From Clonostachys chloroleuca (lineage: Eukaryota; Ascomycota; Sordariomycetes; Hypocreales; Bionectriaceae), in assembly GCA_037952775.1 (NCBI GenBank), contig JBANAY010000003.1, positions 15,748,001 through 15,812,000 of the forward strand: DNA of 64,000 nucleotides, read 5' to 3'. Of the stretch, positions 35,341 through 46,247 are shown in pieces (position 1 is the first letter of the stretch; each line of letters begins with the position of its first letter). Below the pieces are notes generated by a model, which had not been told where the DNA came from, made no database searches, and worked only from the letters and a program-made list of their open reading frames with translations. The position numbers and the translations under genes are program-made.

Positions 35341-36393
35341 CCTAAAACTGAATGTGTTCTAGTTTTGAAATCACATATCCCGCTTGTAGCAACCTCGGCA
35401 CAGGAAGGAGTACAGTGCCTCCTCTGAACAAGATCAATACACGCTGCCTCCTTTCTGAAGTCCTTATCCTTGACCTCTTTAAAGGAGATAGACGTCCTGC
35501 AGATCGTATAATAACCCATAAAAGCTATTGTATTTTGGTCAACTTATTGAAAGGATTGGTCTACGTGATTGCCGCAAGCACGCAGCTTAGTCGTAATTAG
35601 CTCGTGAGCCTACTGTGGCAATTCTTCAGTTTTTACCCCGACTTGAAATGTGGACTGATAGGAGTTTTCTAGGCGAAGAAGTTAGCTACCATATCGCAGG
35701 TAAAAAAAGGAAACCCAGACAAAAGCAACACAATAAGCCCAAACAGTTTTGTTTCTGGTGTAGGTATAATGCATGGTTATTATGTATTGATACTGGTATG
35801 CGTGTGGCTATTCTAGTATGGTTGTTATGGTACATCTATTGAGGTATTATTGTGCATGAATTGGTTACTGGCCTTTAAAGTGCTGCTGGAAGTAAACATA
35901 TACAAGTTAAGAAAGAGCTGAGCTGTTGTGGCCATTATTAGCCTGTTATTACTAGCCAAAGTGCTCACCATTGTCACTGTCGGTGGTAGCAAGAGCAAGA
36001 CCAAGGCAAGACCACCACCACCACCACAGCAGAAATGCTGTCTTTAAGAATTAGCCTAGCAGTTGCTGCTCCCAGGGCCGACGCATGATAATGTCGCCTA
36101 ACTCACAAGCAGCTACTGGGGGAACGTATTGTAGGTCTTAGAGTAACGAGGCACCGGGGTAACGGCGCACCGCCGCCGGCACATCTGGCAGGTCCATGTT
36201 CTAGGGGTACCTATTTCCCTCCTAGCATAGCTTTGGGCTAAGTGTCTGGCTAGGTTTGGCGGACGAAATTCTTACCAGAACGACATCACAAAGGATCGAA
36301 CATGCCTATCTGGCCGCTTGTGAGGGTGATAACCGGTTTTTTAGGACGGAGAGGGATGTTGTTGACGCTTCCTCCTCTCAGGGGCTATCGACA
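35341..36393. other. Decayed DNA without recognisable genes
   Basis: It contains a short (ACC)n run near 36011-36026 and many stops in all frames. Nothing recognised. Confidence 0.4.
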
Positions 36394-36489
36394 GTGTGGA
36401 CGGCTGGATGGGTGCAGGGGTTGTCGATGGTGTGGACGACTAGATGAGGGTAGAGGCTGCCGGCAGTGTAGACGGCTGGATAGGCGGCC
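36394..36489 (+). repeat. 36-bp minisatellite, 2.7 copies
   Basis: GTGTGGACGGCTGGATG-type units begin at 36394, 36430 and 36466, giving an exact 36-base period. The third copy is cut after about 24 bases. In one plus-strand frame it reads as a 12-residue Cys/Arg/Gly-rich repeat (CGRLDGCRGCRW and variants). Coding use is unproven. Confidence 0.7.
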
Positions 36490-37263
36490 CCTTCCTCTCT
36501 ACCCCCGTGCCGTTGTTTCTGGTAGAACTAACAAAATTCTTGTGGTAGTCATGGTGATAGCAGCTCACCCTCCCCTCCCGCCTAATTCTGTCGTTTCTTC
36601 AGGCTGTTTCTTCTCTCTTTCTTCGACTATAGCAAGCAGCAAGCCTGTTCCTACTTTCTCGATTCCAGATTTCACTTTCTCAATTTCAGATTTTCAAATT
36701 CCGAAAGCATCACAATGGTTGGAGATTGGGTCTCTTCGTTAGGTTTCGGAGTCCTCATTTCTGCGGAGATTGCTTTCGTCCCAGCTATGATTGTGGCTGT
36801 GCCGACCTGCAGGAAGAACAGTCTCGATATGGAGCTCTCCAGGAAGAAGGACATTCGGGAGGAAGACGAATCAAGTTGGTGTTCATAGCCCTTCATAGCC
36901 CTTGATTACAAAACCCACTGCAACTTGGAATAAAATTACAAGCTCAGAGGGCCATTGAGAAGATGAAGATGAGGACTATGACGAGGGCAAGGACGAGGAC
37001 GAGGATGAGGAGGCCCCTTCCCCTCTCCTTCCCTTTACCCTTCCCTTCTCCCCTCTCCCCTCCCCTCTGCCGCAGGACAATAGTGCCGTGTCCGGTCTTG
37101 ATGTCGCCCGGTGATCTAGATGATGCTGTCGTCCGCCGGGCGGTTCACTAGCTGCCGTTGTACCTGAACCCTGACCCTGGCCCTGACGCAGCAGCGATAT
37201 TATCCACATGTGCCATTGATACCGAAGGCACGCTGCGTGAAAAATCTGAGCCAATCATGATGA
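36490..37263. other. Low-complexity and pyrimidine-rich sequence
   Basis: A 57-codon open frame (36715-36888, plus strand, good CACAATGG context, hydrophobic start MVGDWVSSLGFGVL) may be a chance ORF. The stretch 36960-37020 is a GA-rich tract followed by a CCCTT-rich tract to 37070. These would encode Asp/Glu-rich or Arg-rich peptides depending on the frame. No recognised gene. Confidence 0.35.
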
Positions 37264-38133
37264 TCATGATATTTCTGTGCTGTCAAAAAGTAGAGCTGAG
37301 TGATGAAGACTGGTAGAAAGTACGAATGGCATCCTTTTCCGTGGTAGATGGGATGGTGGGATATGGTTATTGTCTCTTAATGCTTGAAGGTTTGGTGGGG
37401 ACGGAAGTGCAATCGTGGCGCAGAGTTGCTACCAAATTGCCACCCTGCCAAGTGGTGTACTGGCATCGATGTGGTCCCTGTCGAGCCCAGCGAATATACC
37501 GGCAGTTGTCATTTGCATGTCGTTAACTGTAAACTGATTGCTGGCCCTCCATGGGTCGTAGTCATCTCGGTACCGACCCTCGCACCAACCAAGGGTGTTG
37601 GCAGACTGCAGTAGTGAAAAGTCTTGCATACCGAGATAACCCCATGTGATCTTGATGGGTGAGATTATGTCTCGTAGAGAGCTGTGTAGGAGGGTCCCGG
37701 TTACCTATACAAGATGACTAAAGGTCAGCTCGTTGAGGGTGGCATTGTATATGCCGTTTGGGTTCTTCGCCACCTGGCCCTCATCAACGAATACAAACTC
37801 AAAAGACAATCTCCGAAGCATCTCGGCTCTTGGTCTGTACCATATCCTGACAGACGTGGCCTTCTCCACGAACTTGACGATGATTATATCTCTGTCGGGG
37901 GCTTCTTTGAGCGTGTACTTTCGGAGGGGCTTTTGTCTCTTGTCACGCTGAAGGGCTTCGCGCTTCCTCCGGCGCTGAGACTTTCTCCTCTCCCGCCTGT
38001 TCTTCCGGTAATTTCGGAGAGACTTGGGCCTCTTCACGAGCTGGCTGTAGCCCCTGCGCCGCGGCGGATCGGTCGGGCCGTGCTCGTCCTCGTCCTCCGT
38101 CTGCTCACCCGGCTCTTCATGGATAGGCATCAA
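37264..38133 (-). pseudogene. SNF2-like helicase fragment, second half (DEGQ-box side)
   Basis: On the minus strand a basic leader (NRRERRKSQRRRKREALQR) precedes KYTLKEAPDRDIIIVKF and LSFEFVFVDEGQVAKNPNG. DEGQ sits where SNF2 ATPases have the Walker B DEGH/DEAH box. Then LTFSHLV, a TAG and VTGTLLHSSLRDII follow, the motif III region (normally LxWVLTGTP). The TAG at 37713-37715 replaces Trp. The frame goes on with GYLGMQDFSLLQSANTLGW and GIFAGLDRDH. A second TAG follows VAIW, and a last stop lies at 37264. Both nonsense changes are of a kind produced by C to T on the opposite strand in a CpA context. No motif IV-VI part was found. Confidence 0.55.
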
Positions 38134-38504
38134 TTGTTTTTGTATTGTTGAAGTATCTCTATGGGTCTGCTACTTTGTGGCTACTATATAATACCTATGA
38201 GGGTACCTGCCGTGTGACAATATATATAATTTGATCCCAAGCCTCTTTCTCTGCCCCAGACCCCAGAGAAACCCTGGGGTAGAATGGCAGCCGACGGTCC
38301 GTAGTGCGATAAGAACTTTAGAAATTCGGGTTTTCATAACGTTTATTAGTAAACTAGCTATAACTTCCAGTTACGGAAGTTGCCTTTCGTCTCACTACCT
38401 ATCTTTAGGATCGTAGCCTAACGGGAATCCCGACTGAGCTCATTCGTTTAACTATCCTTCGTAAGCCATCTCTTGTTTGACTGCACTTCCACTCAGCGCT
38501 AATC
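38134..38504. other. Intergenic/decayed DNA
   Basis: Holds a small hairpin (AACTTCC, six bases, GGAAGTT, near 38364-38383). No gene. Confidence 0.35.
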
Positions 38505-38921
38505 TTGCCAGCAATGCGGGCGAATTGGATACATCTCTGCGTCTGCAACCATCGTGGATCTGCAAAAGTGACAGATATCGAGTGCACCGCGTGCAAAAAG
38601 AAAGGCCACATGCGCAAGACCTGCGTATTTAGGGCACTCCTCAATCCGACAAACATTCGCTTCATTGTAGGCTACTGCGGCGGTTGGTGCCTTTCGAATA
38701 AGTGGTATGCAGTGATCCGGCGAGTGAGCTTATCCTTGGTGCCTCCCGGCATGAGTCTGAAGATTTTCGCGACCATCATTACACGGATGCTTAGCCATGG
38801 AATCATGACGTCCTTGCCAGTTGTTCGGGTAATGCTTTCCACCAGCTCGATCTTCGTGAAGGTGTCTCTAGTGGCGCCCAGGTCACCGTGTTTGGCGTGG
38901 GTAAGTACATTTGTCGCGTGA
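38505..38921 (+). other. Open frame with CCHC zinc knuckle, possible retroelement remnant
   Basis: A 138-codon frame contains CTACKKKGHMRKTC at 38583-38624, a perfect Cx2Cx4Hx4C zinc knuckle, the nucleic-acid-binding motif of retroelement Gag proteins and of some RNA-binding proteins. A further pair of cysteines (CVCNHRG) lies just upstream. The remaining frame and the next 200 bases (other frames give FHQLDLREGVSSGAQVTVFG) show no protease, integrase or reverse transcriptase blocks that I can recognise. No LTRs were found. Candidate fragment only. Confidence 0.3.
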
Positions 38922-40965
38922 CACTTGGTGAAGTCACCCTCAAGTGACCAATTGATGGTTGAGTTGGTCTGTGGGAGTATAAATGTCCCCGAAGAGATAT
39001 ACGGGCTAGAGCCTGAGTTTAATGTTGCCTCGAAGTCTATTGCTGTAGCTGCCTAAATTTCGCCCTCCCCCTCCCTCCTCCTCAACTGGGGCCTAGTAGA
39101 ACTCAGGCGGCAACTCGACATCTGGCCACTGGGCATTAGATACTCAGGGATTCGCGGGAAAATCGGGCACTGGGATAATATCGACTGAAGCCTTAGTGCC
39201 TCGCAAATGAGTAGCAGCCACAAGACGACCTGGCACCTAACCTTTTCGGGTGCTCCAACCTCAACATCAATAAAAAAGATGAAGTTATTCTCGAGAGCAC
39301 GTGTTCTGAAGAGTTGTGCGTCAGATACTCAATGTCTCGAGTGGAACAAATTCGACACCTCAAACTTTGCCCAGCTTCAGCCGTTCGTGCTGCGGTGGTT
39401 CGTCGGGAGCCTCCCCCAGAACGTACTGGAAGCAAACAAAATGTGTCGTTAGCAGACACTAATGTGTTCAAAGTGCAGATCCCAATATTTCTTAAACCAA
39501 CAGTAATAAGCTTAAAATAAAAAAGAAATTTGCAGTAATATATGAGGTCGACCTAAGAAATCTTGAGCAGGGATTCCCTTTTGCCTAGAGACTTCATCAT
39601 TATAGGTTTCCATTATTCTTGACCGAATCATCCTAAAGTCGGACTATTTCTCCATTCACCAGTACACTCGCTAACTCATGACCCGTCTACATGTAGTTGC
39701 GGCGATCTACCGCTGGTCCCTCTTACTACTCAACCGATGCTGCAGTCCTAATACCCTATGATGGATCCTCACACAAACTGATGCCCAGGTCTAGAAGCCT
39801 GGAAATCAGCCGGTGGCAGCGATCCACTTCGAGACTGCGACTGACGAGGAGTCCGTCGCCTACTCGCACGCAAAAGCCTTCAACGACATGATGGCAGCCC
39901 ACACCAAGGACACCCTGAGGATACAGGGAGCAGCTACTACCCGGGCCTGCTCTCACGACAAGATCATGGTATTCTATGCGGGCACCTACAGGGTTCGCGA
40001 GTTGGTGGACACTGTCCTCTTGTGACAGCGGCGCTCATGCTTTATCCCGTGTCTGAATAGACACGTCGGCGTCGGGGACAACATGTCCGCAAACGAGATC
40101 TGCTGTGAAGCGATGGCCATTCTTAACTTCGTGCAGATCCTGACCTTCACGCCAACGGGCAACACCCGGCTGTCTGAGTCGTAATAAGGATAAAAAGAAG
40201 GAAAACAACCCAAGGAACATAAGCCACACAGAGAGAGAAACGGAGAAAGAGAGAAAAGGCATTATCTCAGAGTCTTCTCGCTGCGACGAATGCACGGGGC
40301 AACGATAGCTTACCCATTTTAAAAATGGGGGAAACTCCACTCTGTTAATTGTTCTTTATGAGCCTACGCTCTGTTGCTGAAGAGCATACGCCCTCCCTCT
40401 AGCCGATTATCTGGGAAGCCTTTTGGGCAGGTAGGCCTGAGTCTGCATCAATTATTATCAAGTGCCAAGCGGTGGAGATCTGAAATACTCTGGATGCCGC
40501 CAGGATGACCCAGAGACGCCAGTTCCGCGGAGTTCGAAAGTCGGTTCAATTACAAATTCCACATGGCAAGAATTTGCGAAAAGAATATACTCTTATTGGA
40601 TTAGTCGGAAATCCGAGGGCTCTTCCCCGACATCCGTTCAGCGCGTTTGTAAGCGGCTGGTCTCAATTAGGCGAGAGATGTCAGCTTGCGGGGATCAACA
40701 TGTGAGAATACGACAAAGATCGTCTCTTTTCACTTCGCGTGTTGTGCATCAGTCGATTCCGAAACCGCAAGACGCGAACTACCTGGGACGTGGATCAGTG
40801 CCTAAACTCTAGAACCCGCCGCATGACAAATGAGATACGGAGAGAGGGAGCATTCATACGAAATGGAAGCGGCGTATATGAACCAACCATTGCCTCGCTT
40901 GAGCTGCGGAACTACGAGCACATCATCACTGTCTCTTTCAATTTCTCGCAAAACCAATTGACAAC
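38922..40965. other. Decayed DNA and promoter of the epoxide hydrolase gene
   Basis: A protein-like frame at 39813-40025 (HFETATDEESVAYSHAKAFND...) is not recognised and may be a gene relic. A minus-strand frame at 39193-39471 is equally anonymous. The last 150 bases are the 5' flank of the epoxide hydrolase gene. Confidence 0.35.
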
Positions 40966-42360
40966 ATGAGATTGCAGCACGCCCTTTTCGCGGGGGTTTT
41001 TATGCCTCTGCTGGGGCAAGCACGCTCGTTGAATTTTGACTTCCCTTATAACGCATCAACCCCTGTCCCATACACCATCTCAGTCGACAAGCAGTTCATT
41101 GAGGAAACTCAGCTCAAGGCAAAACTCTATCGTCCCTCCCCGGACCTCAAAGACGACAGCAATGCTGAGTGGATTGAGGGCCCGCCGCATGAGACAATGG
41201 TCACCTTGGCCAAAGACTGGGCCAACAGTTATGACTGGTTCGAAGTGCAGGATGAAATCAACTCCAACTTCTCTCACTACGCCGTAACTGTTGATGGGCC
41301 GGAAGATTGGAATCATCCGGTCCCACTTCACTTCGTCCACGAGCGGTCTGATGATCCAGATGCCATCCCGTTGCTCCTCCTGCACGGCTGGCCTTCTTCG
41401 CATCTTGAGTGGTCCAAGGTGATCAAGCCTCTGTCATCAGGAAATTCGTCTTCCAACGTCACCTTCCATGTTGTTGCACCGGATCTGCCTGGATATGGGT
41501 TCAGTCCTGCCCCAGAATACGCAGGCCTCAGTCCCAGTCGGATGGGAATCGCTTTTGACAATTTGATGAAGACACTGGGCTACGAGAAATACGGCGTCGC
41601 AAGTACGGATCTAGGCTGGATGGTTGGCATGTGGATGGCCCACGATGTGTCCGAGAGCCTCATCGGCCACTTCACCGACTTCTTCCTGATGCAGCCCAAC
41701 TCGACAGACCTGGAGCGGTACGCGCAGAACCAGACGACGGCAGAGGAATCGGCCTTCATCAGCTCTATTACGACATGGTTCGGCACCCGCTCCAGCTACG
41801 CGACCGTCCACTCCCAGGCGCCTCTGGCCATTGGGCAAGCCATGTCGGACACGCCGGTTGGCTTTGCTGGGTGGATTTTGCAGCTGATGCATCCCATTAG
41901 CGGAGCATACGTGTACAGCTCAACAGAAGTCATCACAGATGCTCTGATGCTGTGGATCCAGGGTGTATGGGGTGGTCTTAGATCATACAAGGAGTGCTTT
42001 GACGTGAGTGGAAATGCAATTACTTGTCTCGGCGAAGCATAAACTGACTGTAGTCTCAGCCCAAGGCCCAGGCCTTTCCCGTAACTACGGTGCCAACTGC
42101 ACTCACGCAGTGGGGAGGCCCTAGTACAACGGGCATCGAGAACACCAACTTTTTGGTAAGCATCTGCCCCCGTCGTCGACTAGACACAGCCAATATACTG
42201 ACTTTGGAGTAAGCCGCGCGACTGGGCGGAGCGTTGGGTCAATGTCGTGTATATGTCGAGGCATGATGCCGGTGGCCATTTCCCTGCGGTCAGTGAGCCT
42301 GATGCGTGGGTTCACGAAGTCCGCCACTTCTTTGGTGGTCTCATCACGGGCGCGTTCTAG
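40966..42360 (+). CDS. Secreted epoxide hydrolase (alpha/beta hydrolase)
   Basis: Three exons, 40966-42003, 42060-42155 and 42214-42360, all in phase 0, 426 residues. Donors are GTGAGT and GTAAGC, acceptors CTCAG and GTAAG. Residues 1-20 form a signal peptide. The N-terminal EHN domain (FPYNASTPVPYTISVDKQFI) precedes the catalytic alpha/beta hydrolase domain. His140 starts the HGWP oxyanion loop, Asp215 in VASTDLGWM is the nucleophile, a lid Tyr is seen in YATVHSQAP, and His400 in DAGGHFPA completes the charge relay. The enzyme would open epoxides to vicinal diols by an ester intermediate. Fungal members act on xenobiotics, plant epoxides or hormone analogues, but the substrate here is unknown. 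The gene is intact and sits at the right border of the decayed region. Confidence 0.9.
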
Positions 42361-43078
42361 AACAGGCAATCGAGAATGTGACGAGATACACTGTGGCACA
42401 GGAAGACTATCGACATGGGATTCCAGTAGAAAAGTGGCAATAGTAGGCCTAATAATTAACAGATAGCAAACCAATCATCAAACAACCGTTTCTTATTCTC
42501 TTGTCATTGTCAATTCAGGACCAGCTCATTTCACCTGCTGAGAGGTTGCGCTGTTTTTCTTATCGATAATCTACAGCGGACTCCGATCGCCCCCAGAGAG
42601 AAATGTGGGGTTTCGTAGCTGAGATTTTAGATCCCAGCGCCCAAAATTTAGCGACTGCCGGTAGTGGCTCAGTGAGTATCTACAGCGAGCCATCAGTGAG
42701 TCGAGTTTGCGTCGCATCCAATCGCAGCTCTCTTAGTCATCTTGTAATACAGAGATGTCCCTTGGGAATGACACGGCAATACTCCCCTCGTACTCTGTTT
42801 GATGCTGCTGCAGGGAGGGCTAAATTAAGAATTAAAATGAAAATCAATCCTCGAGTGGATTCAGCACAAAGCCGTGAGTGGTCTGTGCGCCGCAATAGCG
42901 TGCTCGTATCAGGCCAATCGAGTCTCTCGCTGGATTGTAAAACAGCGACAGTCATCAATCAGGGGTAATTTGTCTTAATTTCGAGCGATAAAAAAAATAA
43001 ACAGAGGTGAGCAACAGACACACTCCCTTCACTCGGTGCTCGTCAATTGTGCTCAGCCCCCATCCCACGCATCCAGTC
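42361..43078. other. Intergenic region before the GDP-mannose transporter
   Basis: 3' flank of the epoxide hydrolase and promoter of the transporter gene. Short overlapping frames only. Confidence 0.5.
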
Positions 43079-44409
43079 ATGAGCGACAAGAAGAATGACG
43101 ACCTTCCCCTGCGATCGCCCAGAGGCGGGTCCCCCTTGAATGGGAATGGGGATGCGGGCAGATTCGCCCCGAAGCAGCAGCATCAGGCCGGCGCCTCGCT
43201 CAAGGCCTCGTGGGCGTCCATCGAGGAGAATGGCACGGTTGCCGTCCTCGCCTACTGCTTCGCCTCGACCAGCATGACGCTAGTCAACAAGTTCGTTGTG
43301 TCTGGCAACTCGTGGAATCTCCACCTGCTGTACCTAGCCATTCAAGTGAGTAGTCAGGATGGCCTCCTCCAGTCCGGCCCATCCCGCTGACGGCTTTGAC
43401 CCGTAGCACATCATCGTCACTGTCGCTGTCGTGTTAATGCAGCAGCTGGGCATCATCAGCGGTGTTGATCTGTACAACCCCTCTAAAGCCAAGAAATGTA
43501 AGCTACAACCTGTCCTAGCATCTCCCTCTGGCATCTGACTGATCCTCCCTACTCAGGGTTTCCCATCGCCCTGATGCTGGTCACTATGATCTTTACGGGG
43601 AACAAGGCTCTTCAATTTCTCTCTGTGCCCGTTTACACCATCTTCAAGAACCTCGCCGTTGTCGTCATTGCCTACGGAGAGGTCATTTGGTTCAACGGCA
43701 GCGTCAGCCCCCTTAGCCTGGTTTCTTTCATTCTCATGGTCCTCAGCTCTGTCCTCGCCGCTTGGTCCGACTTCAGTGACGCCAAGAGCTCTGCCGCCAA
43801 CTCCCGTCTGTCTACCTTGAATGCCGGATACTTCTGGATGCTGATCAATGTCTTGGCTGCCTCCACTTACGCTCTTGGCATGCGTGGAGGCATGAAGAAA
43901 ATCAACCTCAAGAACTGGGACGGTACGTTCACTGTATTCTTGCTATTTTCCTCATCCGTCAGCTCTAACATTGCTCCGTCCGTCTAGTCATTTACTACAA
44001 CAATGTTCTCACCATCCCTCTCCTCCTGGGCGGCTCCCTTTTCCTGGAGGACTGGTCCTCCGCCAACCTCGAGCGCAACTTCCCACCCGCAGCTCGCCAG
44101 AGTTTGATCATTGGCATGATCTACTCCGGTCTTGGCGCCCTCCTCATCTCTTACTGCACCGCCTGGTGCATCCGGGCGACATCCTCCACCACCTATGCCA
44201 TGTCAGGCGCGCTCAACAAGCTCCCCATGGCCATCGCCGGCCTCGTCTTCTTCAAGGAGCCCGTGACGTTTGGTGGTGTCGTTGCCATCCTCATGGGCTT
44301 CGTCAGCGGCGTTCTCTACTCCGTGGCCAAGACTAGCAAGCCAAAGGAGAAGACGTCCGATCTGCCCCTTACGAACCTACCGCAGTCCAATGGCCAGCAC
44401 CCCAAGTAA
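43079..44409 (+). CDS. GMT1: GDP-mannose transporter (Golgi nucleotide-sugar antiporter)
   Basis: Four exons, 43079-43345, 43407-43497, 43557-43922 and 43988-44409, totalling 1146 bases and 381 residues, the normal length. Donors are GTGAGT, GTAAGC and GTACGT. About ten hydrophobic helices are seen. The substrate-recognition motif GALNK (in SGALNKLPMA) and the earlier TLVNKFVVSG, GNKALQFLSVPVYTIFKNL and ISYCTAWCIRATSSTTY blocks identify a GDP-mannose/GMP antiporter of the Golgi membrane, which feeds mannosyltransferases for protein and lipid mannosylation. The N-terminal 50 residues are hydrophilic and cytosolic. Sequence drift (GMRGGMKKINL where most fungal copies have GMRKVIKKMN) suggests it may be a second, divergent paralogue, not the essential housekeeping copy. 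Confidence 0.92.
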
Positions 44410-44752
44410 ACGGCGGCCTGGGATGCAGGCTGCCAAGGGCAGGGCCTTAATGACATTTTCGATTCGGTCTTAGAACTTTCTCAATTAAAAACTTTAAGCC
44501 GGTCCTGTCTACTTCCTGCATTTCACAGATTACAAAGATGAAGTGGTGGCCAACAAAGTAGTTATCATCACGGGCGTGGCTAGATTTGCTGGTTGATATA
44601 TATAGATCAAGGGCGCAGCGCACCTACACAAGGCGAAAAAAACATTGAAAGCTTGCTAGAAGCTCGAAATTGATGTTTTATGTTTGTAGATTACCAAATA
44701 TAGACTCATTTATGTACCATTAGCATACAAGACACTTGGCATTACCCAAAAC
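44410..44752. other. Convergent 3' flanks
   Basis: Between the stops of the GDP-mannose transporter (plus) and exo-polygalacturonase (minus). No gene. Confidence 0.5.
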
Positions 44753-46247
44753 TCAGCCTGCGATACAACCCACGCCGGGAAGGTCGAGTAGACTCTCGTC
44801 CATGTGCCTGCAAAGCCACTGAGCTGGCTTCCCGCTCGGTGGAGTGATGGAGATGTTTTCTGCCCGAATGTTGTCACACGACTAAACAATATCAGTATCT
44901 AAAGATCATCCAACAACGTCCGGGACGGGGAACTTACAGTTTCGGTAGAGCAAATAAGAGACCCAACAATGGGGTCATTCGACTTCGAGGTCGTCCCATA
45001 GAAGTTCTTGAACAACACATCGGTGATGTTCATCTTCGACGGGAACTCCTCACAGCGACTGGCGTTCTTCTCTCCGTAACATTGGTCGATCTTGATGGCA
45101 CCATCGTTGTTGATGTTCCCGAAAGTGTCATACGTGACGTTGCGGACGTATCCCGAGCCGCCACCACCTCCAAGACCCGGCTGGAAATCAGTCTCCGAAC
45201 CGGGCCAGACCTTGAGTCTGGCACCATCGGTGGCATTGCTCAGAGTGACATTGTAGATGTACAGATTTTCAACAATGTCGAAATACTCGGGGTACTGGCC
45301 TAGGGAGCCGACGGAGATACCGTGTGAGCTGTTGCATACCAGACCTACATTACATTATTAGTCTTCAACATTTTACCGCATACTTTTCCGGCAAATCGTC
45401 TTACCCTGGACAATAATGTTCGTGCTGTTGGGCTTAAATGACACGCAGTCATCGTCATGGTCGAGGTAAGAATTTTGAATAACGATGTTATCAGAGCGGT
45501 AAGTATCCCAACCATCAAGATTCTTGGCCGGATTTGCGCTTGTTGACCCAGCATGCACTTCAATGTTAGATATCAGAATATCGGAGCTATTGGCGATAAG
45601 ATTGTGCCACTGGAAATAGCAAGTCAGCATCATTTATCCTCTCATATCACCTTGTAGCATTGATGATCCGGGCTTACATTGGGCGAGTTCTTCATATTGA
45701 GACCTGTGATGCTTCCACCATGCAATCCATCCGTCACCAACAGCAGGGGACGTTGAAGTGTCTTATTGGTAGCAAACCTATCGTACCACGCCTGGCCATT
45801 GCCATCAAGTGTCCCGACACCGGAGCCGTAAATGTTGATGTCCTCGCCGCCAATGACCCACCAGGTGGAAGATCCCTGGAACTGGAACTTGAACGTCCGC
45901 GGAAGCCAGTAGTCGATATCGTCACAAAACTTGATGGTTCCCGTTATGGCGATATCCACATGCTTCAAGAAACGGAGGTCTAGCGGCGAACAGATCGTGT
46001 ACTCTTCATCAAACACTACTGTGCCGCCGTCATTGCACTCCTCAAAGGCAGCGAGGATCTTGGCCGAATCATCCTTTCCCTTCGTGCAGCTAGGCTTCAC
46101 AAAACACGTCTTTGTCCGCGGTGGAGATACGGGGAAAGCCTTGTAAGGCTGTAGAGGGCCGGGAGTTATGGTTGGGCGGGGAGGGACCGTCCGTTCCAAT
46201 GCAACGGCGGAGGATGCCCAAAGACCGAGAAGACTAGAGAACCGCAT
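44753..46247 (-). CDS. Exo-polygalacturonase (GH28)
   Basis: Four exons on the minus strand, 46247-45678, 45609-45405, 45344-44938 and 44881-44753, totalling 1311 bases and 436 residues. A signal peptide covers about residues 1-18. The right-handed beta-helix enzyme carries the GH28 catalytic set: Asp222 in [10 protein letters not shown], Asp243/244 in [10 protein letters not shown], His266 in SSHGISVGS and Arg301-Lys303 in [16 protein letters not shown] and [12 protein letters not shown] are typical of the exo-acting, not the endo-acting, group. One oddity is NLD where the family has the conserved NTD. The enzyme removes galacturonic acid from the non-reducing end of pectic chains outside the cell. 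Next gene upstream on the same strand is a GH43 glycosidase. Confidence 0.9.

Noticed and set aside
36394..36489. Regular 36-bp repeats as a possible CRISPR
   Set aside because: The repeats are contiguous with no spacers, and the host is a eukaryote.
37714..38151. 145-codon plus-strand frame
   Set aside because: Antisense to the SNF2-like fragment, whose minus-strand translation has recognisable helicase motifs.
39813..40025. Protein-like frame HFETATDEESVAYSHAKAFND...
   Set aside because: It looks coding but matches no family I know and has no start or gene structure; noted only as possible relic.
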